Shown here in pieces: positions 1 to 11,532 of a stretch of 64,000 bases of DNA; position 1 is the stretch's first letter; each line of letters begins with the position of its first letter. This DNA is from Scylla paramamosain. Lineage: Eukaryota; Arthropoda; Malacostraca; Decapoda; Portunidae. Position numbers and translations under genes: made by a program. Under the pieces are notes generated by a model. That model searched no databases, was not told where the DNA came from, and saw nothing but the letters and a program-made list of their open reading frames with translations. Location: assembly GCF_035594125.1 (NCBI RefSeq), contig NW_026973668.1, positions 3,542,001-3,606,000 of the forward strand, written 5' to 3'.

Positions 1-29
1 AAAGAAAAAAAAAATGCACTATGCAGCAT

Positions 30-440
30 AATAATTGGTGCACTGTGCGAGGACAAGATGACAAGAAGGGAATGGCGCAAGGACTGGTCAAAAAACACGA
101 AGAGAAAGGGGAAGTCATGCAACCATTTTACATAAATTGTGTATTGGTTATGAATCAGATTTCACAAACTATATGAGGATGGACCCAAACAGCTTCTACA
201 ACACTGGAGAAAATATAACCTTCCATGACGAAGCAGGACACCTGTATGAGGGAAAGCATATCACCAGAAGCACGTCTAGAGGCAATATTGATTTACCTTT
301 CCACCAGGTGCTCCTACACTTCCCTTCAATACACAAGAATATATGAACAGTCCATCTGCAATTATTCCTGGGACATGCCAAACAATCTATGATGTAGTTA
401 AGGATCTGTACCTCCAATACTACGAACACGGACAGTGTCC
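30..440 (+). pseudogene. Degenerate PIF/Harbinger (HARBI1-like) transposase N-terminal part
   Basis: Read across frames on the plus strand this stretch resembles the N-terminal region of HARBI1-like DDE nucleases: an RREWRKDW segment, then an RMDPNSF segment, then MRESISPEARL followed by a serine/tyrosine-rich helix and a segment like ...CQTIYDVVKDLYL. In this family these parts precede the DDE catalytic core. Stops and frame changes break it repeatedly, so no protein is expected. The catalytic domain would lie off the left edge or is lost. A terminal repeat and TTA site immediately to the right agree with a Harbinger element. The family call rests on remembered motif order, not on an alignment, so it is moderately sure. 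Confidence 0.5.
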
Positions 441-511
441 GGTTCTTGGTCTTGGTGCTTGCTTCTGACGTCATCTGTGAGCCTTTCCACTTTCCACTGG
501 TAATTGGTAAC

Positions 512-555
512 AATTTTGTCCGTCGAACATTGTTCGATCGTGTGGACGGGCCTTA
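512..555. mobile_element. Probable right terminal repeat of the Harbinger element with TTA target site
   Basis: A quasi-palindromic GC-containing end (GTCCGTCGAACATTG ... GTGTGGACGGGCC) ends at 552 and is followed by TTA at 553-555. Harbinger elements duplicate a 3-bp TWA site. The left end is outside the window, so the pair of terminal repeats cannot be compared. Confidence 0.45.
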
Positions 556-1162
556 ATGAAAGAGTTAACCAGTATTCTCAATCTCTCACCACTATTCTGT
601 CTACCTCCCTAATGCAAGAGTTAACCAGTATTTTCAATCTCTCACCATTCTGTCCACTTCCCTAATGCAAGAGTTAACCAGTACTTTCAACCTTTCACCA
701 TTATTCTGTTCACTCTCAAACTCCATAATGAAAGAGTTACCCAGTATTCTTAATCTCTCACCACTATTCTGTCTACCTCCCTAATGCAAGAGTTAACCAG
801 TATTTTCAATCTCTCACCATTCTGTTCACTTCCCTAATGCAAGAGTTAACCAGTACTTTCAATCTTTCACCATTATTCTGTCCACCATTCTAATGCAAGA
901 GTTTACCAGTATTTTCAACCTTTCACCACTATTCTGTCCACCTCCCTAATGCAAGAGTTAACCAGTATTCTCAATCTCTCACCACTATTCTGTCAACCTC
1001 CCTACTCTGTCATACTCCATAATGAAAGAGTTAACCATTATTCTCAATCTTTCACCACTACTCTGTCAACCTCCCTAATGCAAGTTAACTAGTATTTTCA
1101 ATCTTTCACCACTATTCTGTCCACCTCTTTAATGCAAGAGTTATTCAGTATTCTGTCTTTCA
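556..1162. repeat. 56-bp minisatellite array 1 (derived from non-LTR ORF2 C-terminus)
   Basis: About eleven imperfect units with core CTAATGCAAGAGTTAACCAG, then a TTCTCAATCTTTCACCA-like part and CTATTCTGTCCACCT. Counting one clean unit gives 56 bp, so each unit shifts reading frame by two. Some units are shortened or carry AATGAAAGAG instead of AATGCAAGAG. The same sequence occurs once, as coding DNA, in the reverse transcriptase ORF on the minus strand near 3115-3165. Confidence 0.9.
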
Positions 1163-1797
1163 TCCCCTTCACTGGCACACTCCTGAACTCCCTGCCTGCT
1201 GCTGTGTTTCCCCCTGCCTGTGACTTGAACTCTTTCAGGAGGGAGGCTTCAACACTCTTATCTAGCTTTAAATAGCAAGATGCAATATTAAGCATAATCT
1301 CTCTTCACATTTGTCTTACCTCCCACACCTTCCTCACTCCCTCTCCCTCTCCCCTGCTGTTGTGGTGAAAAGTGATGAAGGCAGCAGACCATCACAACAC
1401 CAAGGCCATTGACCAAAGACCACCAGTTTTCTTTGCCTCCCAGGATCATTAACCTGTCAACCCTTTCACAGCAACAGTCAGCAATGTGTGAAATCTCTGC
1501 ATTATTCACAGGAAAGAGAGGATGAACAGGAAGAGATGCTGCACTTCCTAGCCTGTGTAATGTTTGGGGGTGACCAGCAGGCTTACACGTGGCAGTCCCT
1601 GTTCAAAACATGCCTCTTCATACACTGATCTAATAGTAGTAAACAGGAACACAAGGGTTGGTGCAGGAAGCCATCAGACCTACACGTGGCAGTCCCTGTA
1701 CAAAACACACCTGTCTGTTTCCACCTGTCATCCCTGTCCAAACACTTGTCTAATATTTCAATGCTCTGTAATGACTCACTCTGCACTAACAACCTGA
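1137..1797. repeat. Duplicated segment, copy 1 (paralogue at 31035-31797)
   Basis: From the array edge to CTCTGCAC the sequence matches 31035-31797 with few differences: the ORF2 tail, a pyrimidine-rich stretch, then two repeats of a CACGTGGCAGTCCCTGT-type motif. Copy 1 has only (AGT)2-3 at about 1629-1637, where copy 2 has a long (AGT)n. No gene is seen in it. Confidence 0.8.
1163..1275 (+). pseudogene. C-terminal remnant of non-LTR retrotransposon ORF2
   Basis: Directly after the 56-bp array the plus strand encodes SFIPFTGTLLNSLPAAVF, then a PPACDLNSFRREAS-like segment and a stop. This is the protein end that follows the ARVNQYSQSF segment in the related ORF2 copies at 3.1 kb and 51.1 kb. 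The array therefore sits inside what was once the 3' coding end of a retrotransposon. A second copy of the same tail is near 31040-31160. Confidence 0.75.
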
Positions 1798-2130
1798 CTG
1801 CCGAGTCTATTCCAGTCATCCACCGCTGTGTTTGTCATGTTAAAATTAATACTGGGCATTTTGTACACACACACACACATTAAGTACTGTTAACAAGATA
1901 ACTCAGCATTCTAGCAACAAAAGTTTATTCCAACACTTGAGTACAAAGTAACAACACACAAACACTAGTCACTCCAAGTCCCTCACACACCACCACCACA
2001 TCCACAACACCTCACCCCCCACAGGTGTGTTTGGATGTGTCTGGCAACACCACTCTTGCTACACAAACACTGCCACAAACACCACACCTGTACTTCCTTA
2101 CCACATTGTGAGTGAGGAAGTTTGTCAACA
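1798..2130. other. Unassigned sequence
   Basis: Contains a short (AC)n near 1865-1880 and CA-rich DNA. I see no exon, RNA gene or recognisable element end here. Confidence 0.5.
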
Positions 2131-2560
2131 TTACATTGCAGGATAAACCTTTTGGCCAGTCACCACACCAGACCCATAAATCACCACTGGTATTGAAAGC
2201 TGGTTTGTGGCAGTAATGTGGCCAGTCACCACACCAGACTCACAAGTCACCACTGGTATTGCCAGCTGGTTTGTGGCAGTAATGTGGCCAGTCACCACAC
2301 CAGACTCACAAGTCACCACTGGTATTGCCAGCTGGTTTGTGGCAGTAATCTTGTTTTTTTTTTTTTTCTGACCTGCAAATCTTTTTCAAGCAGTCAAGGT
2401 ATTCTTTCTTGATTGTTTCTCTAATTTTTTTTTTTTTAATGCGGCATTCTCTTCTGTTCCCAAAAACATGTATGTGAAGTGTTCAGCAAGATGTTCAATG
2501 CAGTTCTGTTCACCAATGTGTGTGTGTTTCTGCTGCTACCTTCTTGCCAGTCCTGGTGGT
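2131..2560 (-). pseudogene. R4-like retrotransposon fragment (post-RT region)
   Basis: On the minus strand fragments read like NQLAIPVVTC and CESGVVTG, matching KITAINQLAIPVVTCGAGIV in the fuller copy near 32.9 kb. The stretch 2400-2560 aligns by eye with about 33000-33165, including the CAGCAAGRTGTTCARTGCAG part and the TTCTGCTGCTACCTTCTTGC part. Frames are broken and a tandem expansion interrupts it. It is a dead fragment of the family annotated at 31.8-34.2 kb. Confidence 0.7.
2154..2351. repeat. 66-bp minisatellite, three copies
   Basis: Units start at 2154, 2220 and 2286, each beginning GGCCAGTCACCACACCAGAC and ending near TTTGTGGCAGTAATGT. Copies 2 and 3 look identical; copy 1 differs at a few sites. 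Since 66 is divisible by three, the coding frame of the parent R4-like ORF is kept through all three. Confidence 0.9.
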
Positions 2561-2639
2561 GAGGTGAGGTGTGGTGAGACGTGTCTGTTAAGGGAACCTT
2601 TCTCAGTAAATCTTTTCCCACACTCCAGGCACTGGGACT

Positions 2640-2850
<211 letters not shown>

Positions 2851-3073
2851 GTGAGGGTGTGTATGTTAAAATTACCTTTCTGGGGAAATCTTTACCCACA
2901 CTCCAGGCACTGGAACTTTCTCTCCCCAGTGTGGGTGAGGATGTGTCTGTCAAGGGAACCCTTCAAGGTAAATTTTTTTCCCATACTCCAGGCACTGGAT
3001 CTTTCTCTCCCTAGTGTGGATGAGGATGTGTGCATCAAGATCCCCCCTTCTGGATAAATCTTTTCCCACACTC

Positions 3074-3675
3074 CAAGGGAGTTCTGGAGTTTACCAGAGA
3101 AAGAGATGAATGATTGAGAATACTGGTTAACTCTTGCATTAGGAAGGTGGACAGAACAGGGATGAGAGAAAGAAGAAAGTGTTGTGCAGCGAGGCCATGG
3201 GAGGAGGGGAGCCATGCAGTTTGCAAGATCAGAAGAACAGTTAGTATGAAAATAGAAGATGATAGCATGAGATGCGACACTGCAGTAATGAGAAAGAGGT
3301 TGAAAACAGTAAGTAAGAGGAGAGGAGTTGATGAGACAAAAAAAATTTGATTCCACCCTGTCTAGAAAAGTGGTATGAGTGGAACCCCCTAGACATGTGA
3401 GGCATACTCCATACATGGACAGATAAGGCCCCTGTACAGAGTTAGCAGCTGGGCGAGAAAAACTGGCAGAGACATCTCAGAATGCCTAACTTCATAGAAG
3501 CTGTTTTAGCTAGAAATGAGACGTGAAGTTTCCAGTTTAGATGATAAGAAAAGGACAGACCAAGGATGTTCAGTGTAGAAGAGGGTGCCAGTTGAGTGTC
3601 AATGAAGAAGAGGGGATAGTTGTGTGGAAGGTTGTGTCGAGTTGATAGATGGAGGAAATGAGTTTTTTGAGGCAC
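3074..3675 (-). pseudogene. Out-of-frame C-terminal part of ORF2, copy 1
   Basis: After the frameshift the minus strand continues with [22 protein letters not shown], a stop, then CLTCLGGSTHT, NCSSDLANCM and ARVNQYSQSF. The order matches the 51-kb copy. The segment at 3115-3165 is a single copy of the sequence repeated in the 56-bp minisatellites. Homology ends at about 3073. Confidence 0.8.
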
Positions 3676-5944
3676 TGAACAATACCAAGTTTGCTCTGCC
3701 CCAATCAGAAATTTTAGAGAGACCAGAAGTCAGGCGTTCTGTGGCTTCCCTACATGAAGTGTTTACTTCCTGAAAAGTTGGATGTCTGTGAAAAGATGTG
3801 GAAAAGTGCAGGGTGGTATCATCAGCGTGGGAATGGATAGGACAAGAAGTTTGGTTTAGATCATTGATAAATAATAGGAAGAGAGTGGGTGACAAGACAG
3901 AACCCTGAGGAACACCACTGTTAATAGATTTAGGAGAAGAACAGTAACCATCTACCACAGCAGCAATAGAACGGTCAGAAAGGAAACTTGAGATAAAGTT
4001 ACAGAGAGAAGGATAGAAGCCGTAGGAAGGTAGTTTGGAAATGAAAGCTTTGTGCCAGACTCTATCAAAAGCATTTGATATGTCTGAGGCAACAGCAAAA
4101 GTTTCACCAAAATCTCTAAAAGAGGATGACAAAGACTCAGCAAGGAAAGCCAGATCACCAGTAGAGCGGCCTTGACAGAACCCATACTGGCGATCAGATA
4201 GAAGGTTGTGAAGTGATAGATGTTTAAGAATCTTCCTGCTGAGGATAGATTCAAAAACTTTAGATAGGCAGGAAATTAAAGCAATAGGACGGTAGTTTGA
4301 GGGATTAGAACGGTCACCCTTTTTAGGAACAGGCTGAAAGTAGGCAAACTTCCAGCAAGAAGGAAAGGTAGATGTTGACAGACAGAGCTGAAAGAGTTTG
4401 GCTACGCAAGGTGCAAGCACGGAGGCACAGTTTTCGAGAACAATGGGAGGTACCCCATCAGGTCCATAAGCCTTCTGAGGGTTTAGGCCAGCAAGGGCAT
4501 GGAAAACATCATTGCGAAGAATTTTAATAGGTGGCATGAAGTAGTCAGAGGGTGGAGGAGAGGGAGGAACAAGCCCAGAATCGTCCAAGGTAGAGTTTTT
4601 AGCAAAGGTATGAGCGAAGAGTTCAGCTTTAGAAATAGATGTGATAGCAGTGGTGCCATCTGGTTGAAATAAAGGAGGGAAAGAAGAAGCAAAGTTATTG
4701 GAGATATTTTTGGATAGATGCCAGAAGTCATGAGGGGAATTAGATCTTGAGAGATTTTGACAGTTTCTATTAATGAAGGAGTTTTTGGCTAGTTGGAGAA
4801 CAGACTTGGCATGGTTCCGGGCAGAAATATAAAGTGCACGAGATTCTGGTGATGGAAGGCTCAAGTACCTTTTGTGGGCCACCTCTCTATCATGTATAGC
4901 ACGAGAACAAGCTGTGTCAAACCAAGGTTTCGAAGGTTTAGGCCGAGAAAAAGAGTGGGGAATGTACGCCTCCATGCCAGACACTATCACCTCTGTTATG
5001 CGCTCTGCACACAGAGAGGGGTCTCTGACACGGAAGCAGTAGTCATTCCAAGGAAAATCAGCAAAATGCCTCCTCAGGTCCCCCCAACAAGCAGAGGCAA
5101 AATGCCAGAGGCACCTCTGTTTAGGGGGATCCTGAGGAGGGACTGGAGCAATAGGACAAGATACAGATATGAGACTGCGATTGGAGGAGCCCAACGGAGA
5201 AGAGAGGGTGACAGCATAAGCAGAAGGATTAGAGGTTAGGAAAAGGTCAAGAATGGTGGGCGTATCTCCAAGATGGTCAGGAGTACGAGTAGGGTGTTGC
5301 ACCAATTGCTCTAGGTCGTGGAGGATAGCAAAGTTGAAGGCTAGTTCACCAGGATGGTCAGTGAAGGGAGAGGAAAGCCAAAGCTGGTGGTGAACATTAA
5401 AGTCTCCAAGAATGGAGATCTCTGCAAAAGGGAAGAGGGTCAGAATGTGCTCCACTTTGGAAGTTAAGTAGTCAAAGAATTTCTTATAGTCAGAGGAGTT
5501 AGGTGAGAGGTATACTCGTACAGCACAGATAAATTTAGTCTGAGCGTGACTCTGTAGTTGTAGCCAGATGGTGGAAAACTTGGAAGATTCAAGAGCATGG
5601 GCACGAAAGCAGGTTAAGTCATTGCGCACATAAACACAACATCCAGCTTTGGATTGAAAATGAGGATAAAGAAAGTAGGAGGGAACAGAAAAGGGGCTAC
5701 TGTCAGTTGCCTCAGACACCTGAGTTTCAGTGAGGAAAAGAATATGAGGTTTAGAAGAGGAGAGATGGTGTTCTATAGATTGAAAATTTGATCTGAGACC
5801 ATGAATATTGCAGAAGTTAATGAAGAAAAAGTTGAGGTGGGTGTCAAGACACTTAGTGTCAATATCAAAAGAGCAGTCTGAACTGAGGACATTTGTGGTC
5901 CCCTCCCCAGACTGGGACTCCGAGGCTGGTGTATGAGTCGCCAT
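3599..5944 (-). CDS. Non-LTR ORF2: endonuclease plus reverse transcriptase (C-terminally frameshifted)
   Basis: The first reasonable ATG is at 5944 ([15 protein letters not shown]), giving 781 codons; the open frame runs further upstream but without ATG. An exonuclease-endonuclease-phosphatase domain spans about residues 35-260 ([22 protein letters not shown]). The reverse transcriptase covers about 480-740, with [35 protein letters not shown] and the catalytic HADD near residue 706 (family norm FADD or YADD). The ORF stops after an extra A in an A run near 3655; the 51.5-kb copy has one fewer A there and reads on. The protein would nick target DNA and copy the element's RNA. As it stands it lacks its C-terminus, so this copy is probably dead. 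Confidence 0.85.
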   Translation of the reverse strand: MATHTPASESQSGEGTTNVLSSDCSFDIDTKCLDTHLNFFFINFCNIHGLRSNFQSIEHHLSSSKPHILFLTETQVSEATDSSPFSVPSYFLYPHFQSKAGCCVYVRNDLTCFRAHALESSKFSTIWLQLQSHAQTKFICAVRVYLSPNSSDYKKFFDYLTSKVEHILTLFPFAEISILGDFNVHHQLWLSSPFTDHPGELAFNFAILHDLEQLVQHPTRTPDHLGDTPTILDLFLTSNPSAYAVTLSSPLGSSNRSLISVSCPIAPVPPQDPPKQRCLWHFASACWGDLRRHFADFPWNDYCFRVRDPSLCAERITEVIVSGMEAYIPHSFSRPKPSKPWFDTACSRAIHDREVAHKRYLSLPSPESRALYISARNHAKSVLQLAKNSFINRNCQNLSRSNSPHDFWHLSKNISNNFASSFPPLFQPDGTTAITSISKAELFAHTFAKNSTLDDSGLVPPSPPPSDYFMPPIKILRNDVFHALAGLNPQKAYGPDGVPPIVLENCASVLAPCVAKLFQLCLSTSTFPSCWKFAYFQPVPKKGDRSNPSNYRPIALISCLSKVFESILSRKILKHLSLHNLLSDRQYGFCQGRSTGDLAFLAESLSSSFRDFGETFAVASDISNAFDRVWHKAFISKLPSYGFYPSLCNFISSFLSDRSIAAVVDGYCSSPKSINSGVPQGSVLSPTLFLLFINDLNQTSCPIHSHADDTTLHFSTSFHRHPTFQEVNTSCREATERLTSGLSKISDWGRANLVLFSASKNSFPPSINSTQPSTQLSPLLH

Positions 5945-6380
5945 GATTTTGAATTCTGAGTGAAGGGTGTGTATGTATTTAGGTGCTTGTAGTTTTGTGT
6001 GAAGGAAGAGAATTGTCTTTAGAGGGCAGGCTGTGACTGCCACCTTGTGTTGTGAGACACAAAGGGAAACAGTCCATGAGGTCACAGCTGGGTTTAAAGA
6101 TAAGTTCACAGCACCCCCTGATCCAGTGTTTTAAACATCACTGGAAGTAATTATCGCTTTGGCAGGTGCCTACTGCCTCCTCCTGCCTGGCGTCACATCC
6201 TCCATAACAACAATGCTCCTGGCCACGGCTGGTACTGCAGGAACCCGTAGGCTGCACCGAGGATGCACAGAAGGACTTCTGTTGCTGTACGCTAACCTGG
6301 CACCTGTAACAGAGGAGGTCATCACCACAAAGAATGCAAGGGCCTTCCTGCCTCAGCCTAACACACAGCCTCCATAGACA

Positions 6381-7437
6381 ATTTTTTTTTTTTTTGTTTT
6401 TGTAGGAGGGACACTGGCCAAGGGCAACAAAAAATCTAAAAGTCTACTGAGATGCTGGTCTCCAAACAGGGTCTGAAGCGGTAGTCAAAAATTGAAGGAT
6501 AAGTGTCTTGAAACCTCCCTCTTGAAGGAATTTAAGTCATAGGAAGGTGAAAATACAGAAGCAGGCTGGGAGTTCCAGAGTTTACCAGAGAAATAGATGA
6601 ATGATTGAGAATACTCTTGCATCAGAGAGGTGGACACAATAGGGGTGAGAGAATGAAGAAAGTCTTGTGCAGTGAGGCTGCAGGAGGAGGGGAGGCATGT
6701 AGTTAGCTAGATCAGAAGAGCAGTTAGCATGAAAATAGCGGTAAAAGATAGCTAGAGATGCAACATTGTGGCGATGAGGAAGAGGCTGAAGACCTGTCCT
6801 GTCTAGACATGGTTGTGCACATAAATGCAACATCCAGCTTTGGATTGAAAATGAGGATAGAGAAAGTAGGAGGGAACAGAAAAGGGGATACTGTCAGTTG
6901 CCTCAGACACCTGTGTTTCAGTAAGGAAAAGAAGATGAAGTTTAGAAGAGGAGAGGTGGTATTCTACAGATTGAAAATTAGATCTTCGACTGCGAATGTT
7001 GCAGAAGTTAATGAAGAAAAAGTTGAGGGGAGTGTCAAGACACTTAGGGTTGTTGACAAATGGGCAGTCTGACCTGGGGACATTTATGGTCCTCTCCCCA
7101 GATGGTTGGTGTAGGAGTCACCATGATAATTTTGAAATTCTGAGTGACGGGTGTGTTTGTTATTAAGTGCTTGTAGTTTTGTGTGGAGGAAGAGAGTTGT
7201 CTTTAGAGGGCAGGCTGTGACTGCCTCCTTCCTTGTATTGAGACACAAAGGGAAACATTCAGTGAGGTCACAGCTGAGTTTAATGATAAGTTTACAGCAC
7301 CTCCTGAACAGTGCTTTAGACCTCACTGGGAGTAATTATTGTTTCAGCAGGTGCCTACTGTCTCCTCCTGGAAAAATACACCTGGCACCTGTAACAGGAG
7401 GGGCTTCCTGCCTCAGCCTCAGCCTAACACACAGTGC
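6381..7437 (-). mobile_element. Internally deleted copy 2 of the same non-LTR family
   Basis: Minus-strand order: a leader like 6130-6377, the ORF2 N-terminus with an endonuclease start (AGCCVYVHN-like at about 6820), then an abrupt switch to the C-terminal NVASLAIFYRYFHANCSSD region (6582-6810), a 3' UTR and a poly(A) tail seen as T-runs at 6381-6402. Nearly all of the endonuclease and the whole reverse transcriptase are absent. Both termini are kept, so it could only have moved by help from a full-length relative. It lies immediately upstream (element sense) of copy 1, tail to head. Confidence 0.75.
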
Positions 7438-7861
7438 ACGTGGAAGACTTGCGACAAGGGGTGCAGACACAACAAAGTACCAGTGGTGCTTCAGGTGGTA
7501 CCCAACTGGGAGAAGCCATGCACCCCATCCGGACCAAACCAGGTTAACCCCCAAACAGCGGCCGTCATCTATTCAGGCACAACCCAGCAGCTTGCTCACG
7601 CCAGTGATCATCTATTAAGGCACGACTTTCCGCACTTAGAGTTTTTAATTCAAACGTCTCGCTTTCTTCTCAGAAGTTCTGGAGACGAGTGGCAACTAGA
7701 TCACTGGAAGACGAGTCACTCTCTCCCAGGACAGAGGTGTCAGTCGTGATTCATGGAGCTGTGGAGGAGGTGTCTGGCAACTCACGTGACCCACAGGGTG
7801 GAACAGGCGCTTCCTATGTGCTTTTCTACCACAAATGCCACAGTATGGCAGCTCTGATATC

Positions 7862-7863
<2 letters not shown>
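7438..7863. other. Unassigned sequence
   Basis: No reading frame here resembles a protein I know, and I see no clear splice-bounded exon. Confidence 0.4.

Positions 7864-7936
<73 letters not shown>
7864..7936. repeat. (GT)n joined to (ATT)n microsatellites
   Basis: About 15 GT repeats followed directly by about 14 ATT repeats. Confidence 0.97.
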
Positions 7937-7939
<3 letters not shown>

Positions 7940-8153
7940 AATTATTATTATTACTCTCTTATCAGCTTTCTTGTGTGCTTCTTTTTTTCTTGTCATCTTT
8001 TTCCTACCCATCCTGTACTTTCACGCCTTTCTCTTTATTCATATTGCACTTGCTGTTGTAGCCACATTCACACAAGTTACCCTTCTAGCACATCTTGTTT
8101 TCTTTGAAATACAGTTCATTATGTTTTTCAAACCAACTATTCTAAACATTCAT

Positions 8154-9228
<1,075 letters not shown>

Positions 9229-9570
9229 GCTAGCCTTCAGATGAACGTGGAGGTTCATCCGCAGACCATCTCAGTGAGGACTGGAACGAGATATTTTAGG
9301 GCGATGGATGAACCTAAGCACCTCATCTCTTCTCACCCAATTAAAAATGTCACTTCAGCTTCTACACACCAAAATATTTCTGGAGTTCAAACATATACAA
9401 AAAAAGTATCAGATTCAGGTTCATACCAAACTGATAGTTTGCCTGAAATAATTTATGGAAAAGACATCACAAGTGGCTGGAAACCAACTAAAGCCATGGT
9501 AATAGGTAGTCATTTCATTCCTGACTGTACAGTTGTCCATATACCAGCATCCATTCCAAATGTCCCCTAA
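9229..9570 (+). CDS. Possible 3'-terminal exon of an unknown gene
   Basis: A pyrimidine-rich tract ending TTTCTGATTTCAG stands before an open frame whose first in-frame ATG (MNVEVHPQTISVRTG) lies near 9241 and that ends at the TAA at 9568-9570, about 109 codons. The composition is not low complexity, unlike most frames in the window. There is no domain I recognise and no second exon I can join to it. It may be chance; an unspliced reading is equally possible. Treat as a hypothetical exon. Confidence 0.25.
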   Translation, partial: ASLQMNVEVHPQTISVRTGTRYFRAMDEPKHLISSHPIKNVTSASTHQNISGVQTYTKKVSDSGSYQTDSLPEIIYGKDITSGWKPTKAMVIGSHFIPDCTVVHIPASIPNVP

Positions 9571-10002
9571 GGCTGTGATGTTTGCCTGGAGGGCCCTAGT
9601 TGAGCGGAGCCAACATCAAGCACAGTCCACGAGGACAGTCAGGCCAGTGTTCTTGCAGCAAGTACTTCTGGTGGTCTGATAAGATTGAAGCAAGGAGTAT
9701 TTCTCATTCCATAAAAAGTTAACATTTCTGTTGTTGGTGCACATAAATTGTATATATTGATTTGGTTCAAACTTTCTTTCAAGCCTACTCATATCACAAT
9801 ATATTAAATCAAATGTTCCTGTCACTGGTGTGACAAAAAGAACAGAAAGGAAACACTGTCCTTCAAGAGGCAGGCTGGTGTACAGGAGACAGTGAAGCAT
9901 AGGGAGGCAGCGGCCTGTGGTCATGGTGTTACTGTGCTGCTGTGGTGGTGCAGCCTTCCCGTCCTTCAGGAGGCAGGCTGGTGTACAGGAGACTAGTGAA
10001 GC
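9571..10002. repeat. Sequence with a roughly 105-bp direct duplication
   Basis: From about 9857 the motif GGCAGGCTGGTGTACAGGAG through GTGTTACTGTGCTG occurs twice (again from about 9966), leading into the 43-bp minisatellite. The rest, 9571-9850, shows no recognisable feature. Confidence 0.6.
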
Positions 10003-10049
10003 ACAGGGAGGCAGTGGCCTGTGGTCAGGGTGTTACTGTGCTGATAAAT

Positions 10050-10518
10050 CACCAGTGGCCAGGCTGTCAGCTAGTGGTGTGCTGCTAAACCACCACAGTG
10101 GCCAGGCTGTCAGCTAGTGGTGTGCTGCTAAACCACCACAGTGGCCAGGCTGTCAGCTAGCGGTGTACTGCTAAACCACCACAGTGGCCAGGCTGTCAGT
10201 TAGTGGTGTGCTGCTAAACCACCACAGTGGCCAGGCTGTCAGCTAGTGGTGTGCTGCTAAACCACCACAGTGGCCAGGCTCTCAGCTAGTGGTGTGCTGC
10301 TAAACCACCACAGTGGCCAGGCTGTCAGCTAGTGGTGTGCTGCTAAACCACCACAGTGGCCAGACTGTCAGTTAGTGGTGTGCTGCTAAACCACCACAGT
10401 GGCCAGGCTGTCAGTTAGTGGTGTGCTGCTAAACCACAACAGTAGCCAGGCTGTCAGTTAGTGGTGTGCTGCTAAACCACCACAGTGGGCAGGCGGTCAG
10501 CTAGTGGTGTGCTGCTAA
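10050..10518. repeat. 43-bp minisatellite, copy A (about 11 units)
   Basis: Unit contains CCAGGCTGTCAGCTAGTGG, TGTGCTGCTAA and ACCACCACAGTGG; a counted unit is 43 bp. Common variants are AGCTAG/AGTTAG. Confidence 0.93.
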
Positions 10519-10743
10519 AGACATGCAGGGGTGAAAATGCAACAAACTGGTGTCCGCAGACCAGACCAGGTCGTGGTTTGGTCTGGTCTCAGGTGTCGGC
10601 TAACAATGCCCACTCTGTCACCTGTGCCCTGTGCTAGTACTTCTTACTTAACTCATTATTTTTGTCACCAGGCACTGCACCACTCCTGTCACTGCCTCAC
10701 AACACGCAAAGCTTTACAAACATTTTCCTTCAAAGAACTTTTG

Positions 10744-10845
<102 letters not shown>

Positions 10846-11244
10846 AAATAAAAATAAATAAATATATAAATAAAGTAAAAAAAAAAAAAAAAAGCCTCTT
10901 TGCAAAGAGTAAGCCAATCAGTTTTTGTTGGTGGTAACTTGTGACAAAGAGGCAAGTGTTGACAGTAGTGGTGCAGCTCTCAGAGCAGCCAGTCACTGAC
11001 CTGAGGGGCTCTGGAGCAGAATGGGCGGGAGGACTTGCTGGCCACTGACCCGAGGGTCTCTGGGGCAGAATGGATGGGGAATTTGTTGGTTGGGTCTTGC
11101 TCTCTCACCACTGCTGACCTGCTGGAAAACAAACAAATAAAAGAATGACAAACAAATAAAATAACAAAAATATAACAAAAAAAAGAAAAAAACTGTTGTC
11201 ATGCATTTCTGCCACAATTGACAGCGAAATTTTGCCAAAAAAAA

Positions 11245-11340
11245 GACCTAACCTAACCTAAACTTAACCTGACTTACCATAACATAGGCAAGCCTAACTT
11301 ACTAACCTAACTAACCCTAATCAAACCTACCTTGACATAA
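11245..11340. repeat. Degenerate CCTAA (telomere-like) motifs, copy A
   Basis: Three CCTAA units in a row followed by scattered AACCTAAC-type variants. CCTAA is the complement of the arthropod telomere unit TTAGG. The stretch is short and internal, so it is an interstitial motif, not a telomere. Confidence 0.6.
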
Positions 11341-11355
11341 CTAACACCAAACAGC

Positions 11356-11532
11356 TGGCACTAGTGTGGACGTGGGGTCCCCGGCTGACTAGGCCGAGTA
11401 CAGTAGGTCAGAGTTCCCAGTTGTGTATTTTCTGTGCAGTGTTACCAGATCAGGCGAGGATACTACTACTCTCTCTCGACCTGACGGAGGCGGCCTAGCC
11501 TAGCTGGGGAACGCACGTCGACACTAGTGCCA
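11356..11532. repeat. 177-bp imperfect palindrome, copy A
   Basis: Starts TGGCACTAGTGTGGACGTG and ends with its inverse CACGTCGACACTAGTGCCA; arms of about 55-65 bp also pair GGCTGACTAGGCCG with CGGCCTAGCCTAGC and AGGTCAGAG with CTCTCTCGACCT. The centre is unpaired. No clear target duplication flanks it. Confidence 0.7.

Larger units (their letters stand above)
3074..6377 (-). mobile_element. Jockey/CR1-like non-LTR retrotransposon, copy 1
   Basis: Contains, in minus-strand order, a 5' leader shared with the copy ending near 7437 (CAGGTGCCTACTG and CCTCAGCCTAACACACAG motifs), an endonuclease-reverse transcriptase ORF and a frameshifted C-terminal region. The 3' UTR and poly(A) tail present in the copies at 6.4 kb and 50.9 kb are missing; instead the sequence joins zinc-finger DNA at 3073. 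Loss of the 3' end is the opposite of the usual 5' truncation by target-primed reverse transcription and suggests later rearrangement. Its 5' end is three bases from the tail of copy 2. Confidence 0.8.

Noticed and set aside
556..1162. A CRISPR-like array (regular repeat with spacing)
   Set aside because: Units are contiguous without unique spacers, the context is eukaryotic, and the unit is retrotransposon-derived.
11245..11340. A telomere or telomere fusion point
   Set aside because: Only three perfect CCTAA units, the rest degenerate, and the same sequence lies in both segmental copies; it is an interstitial motif.
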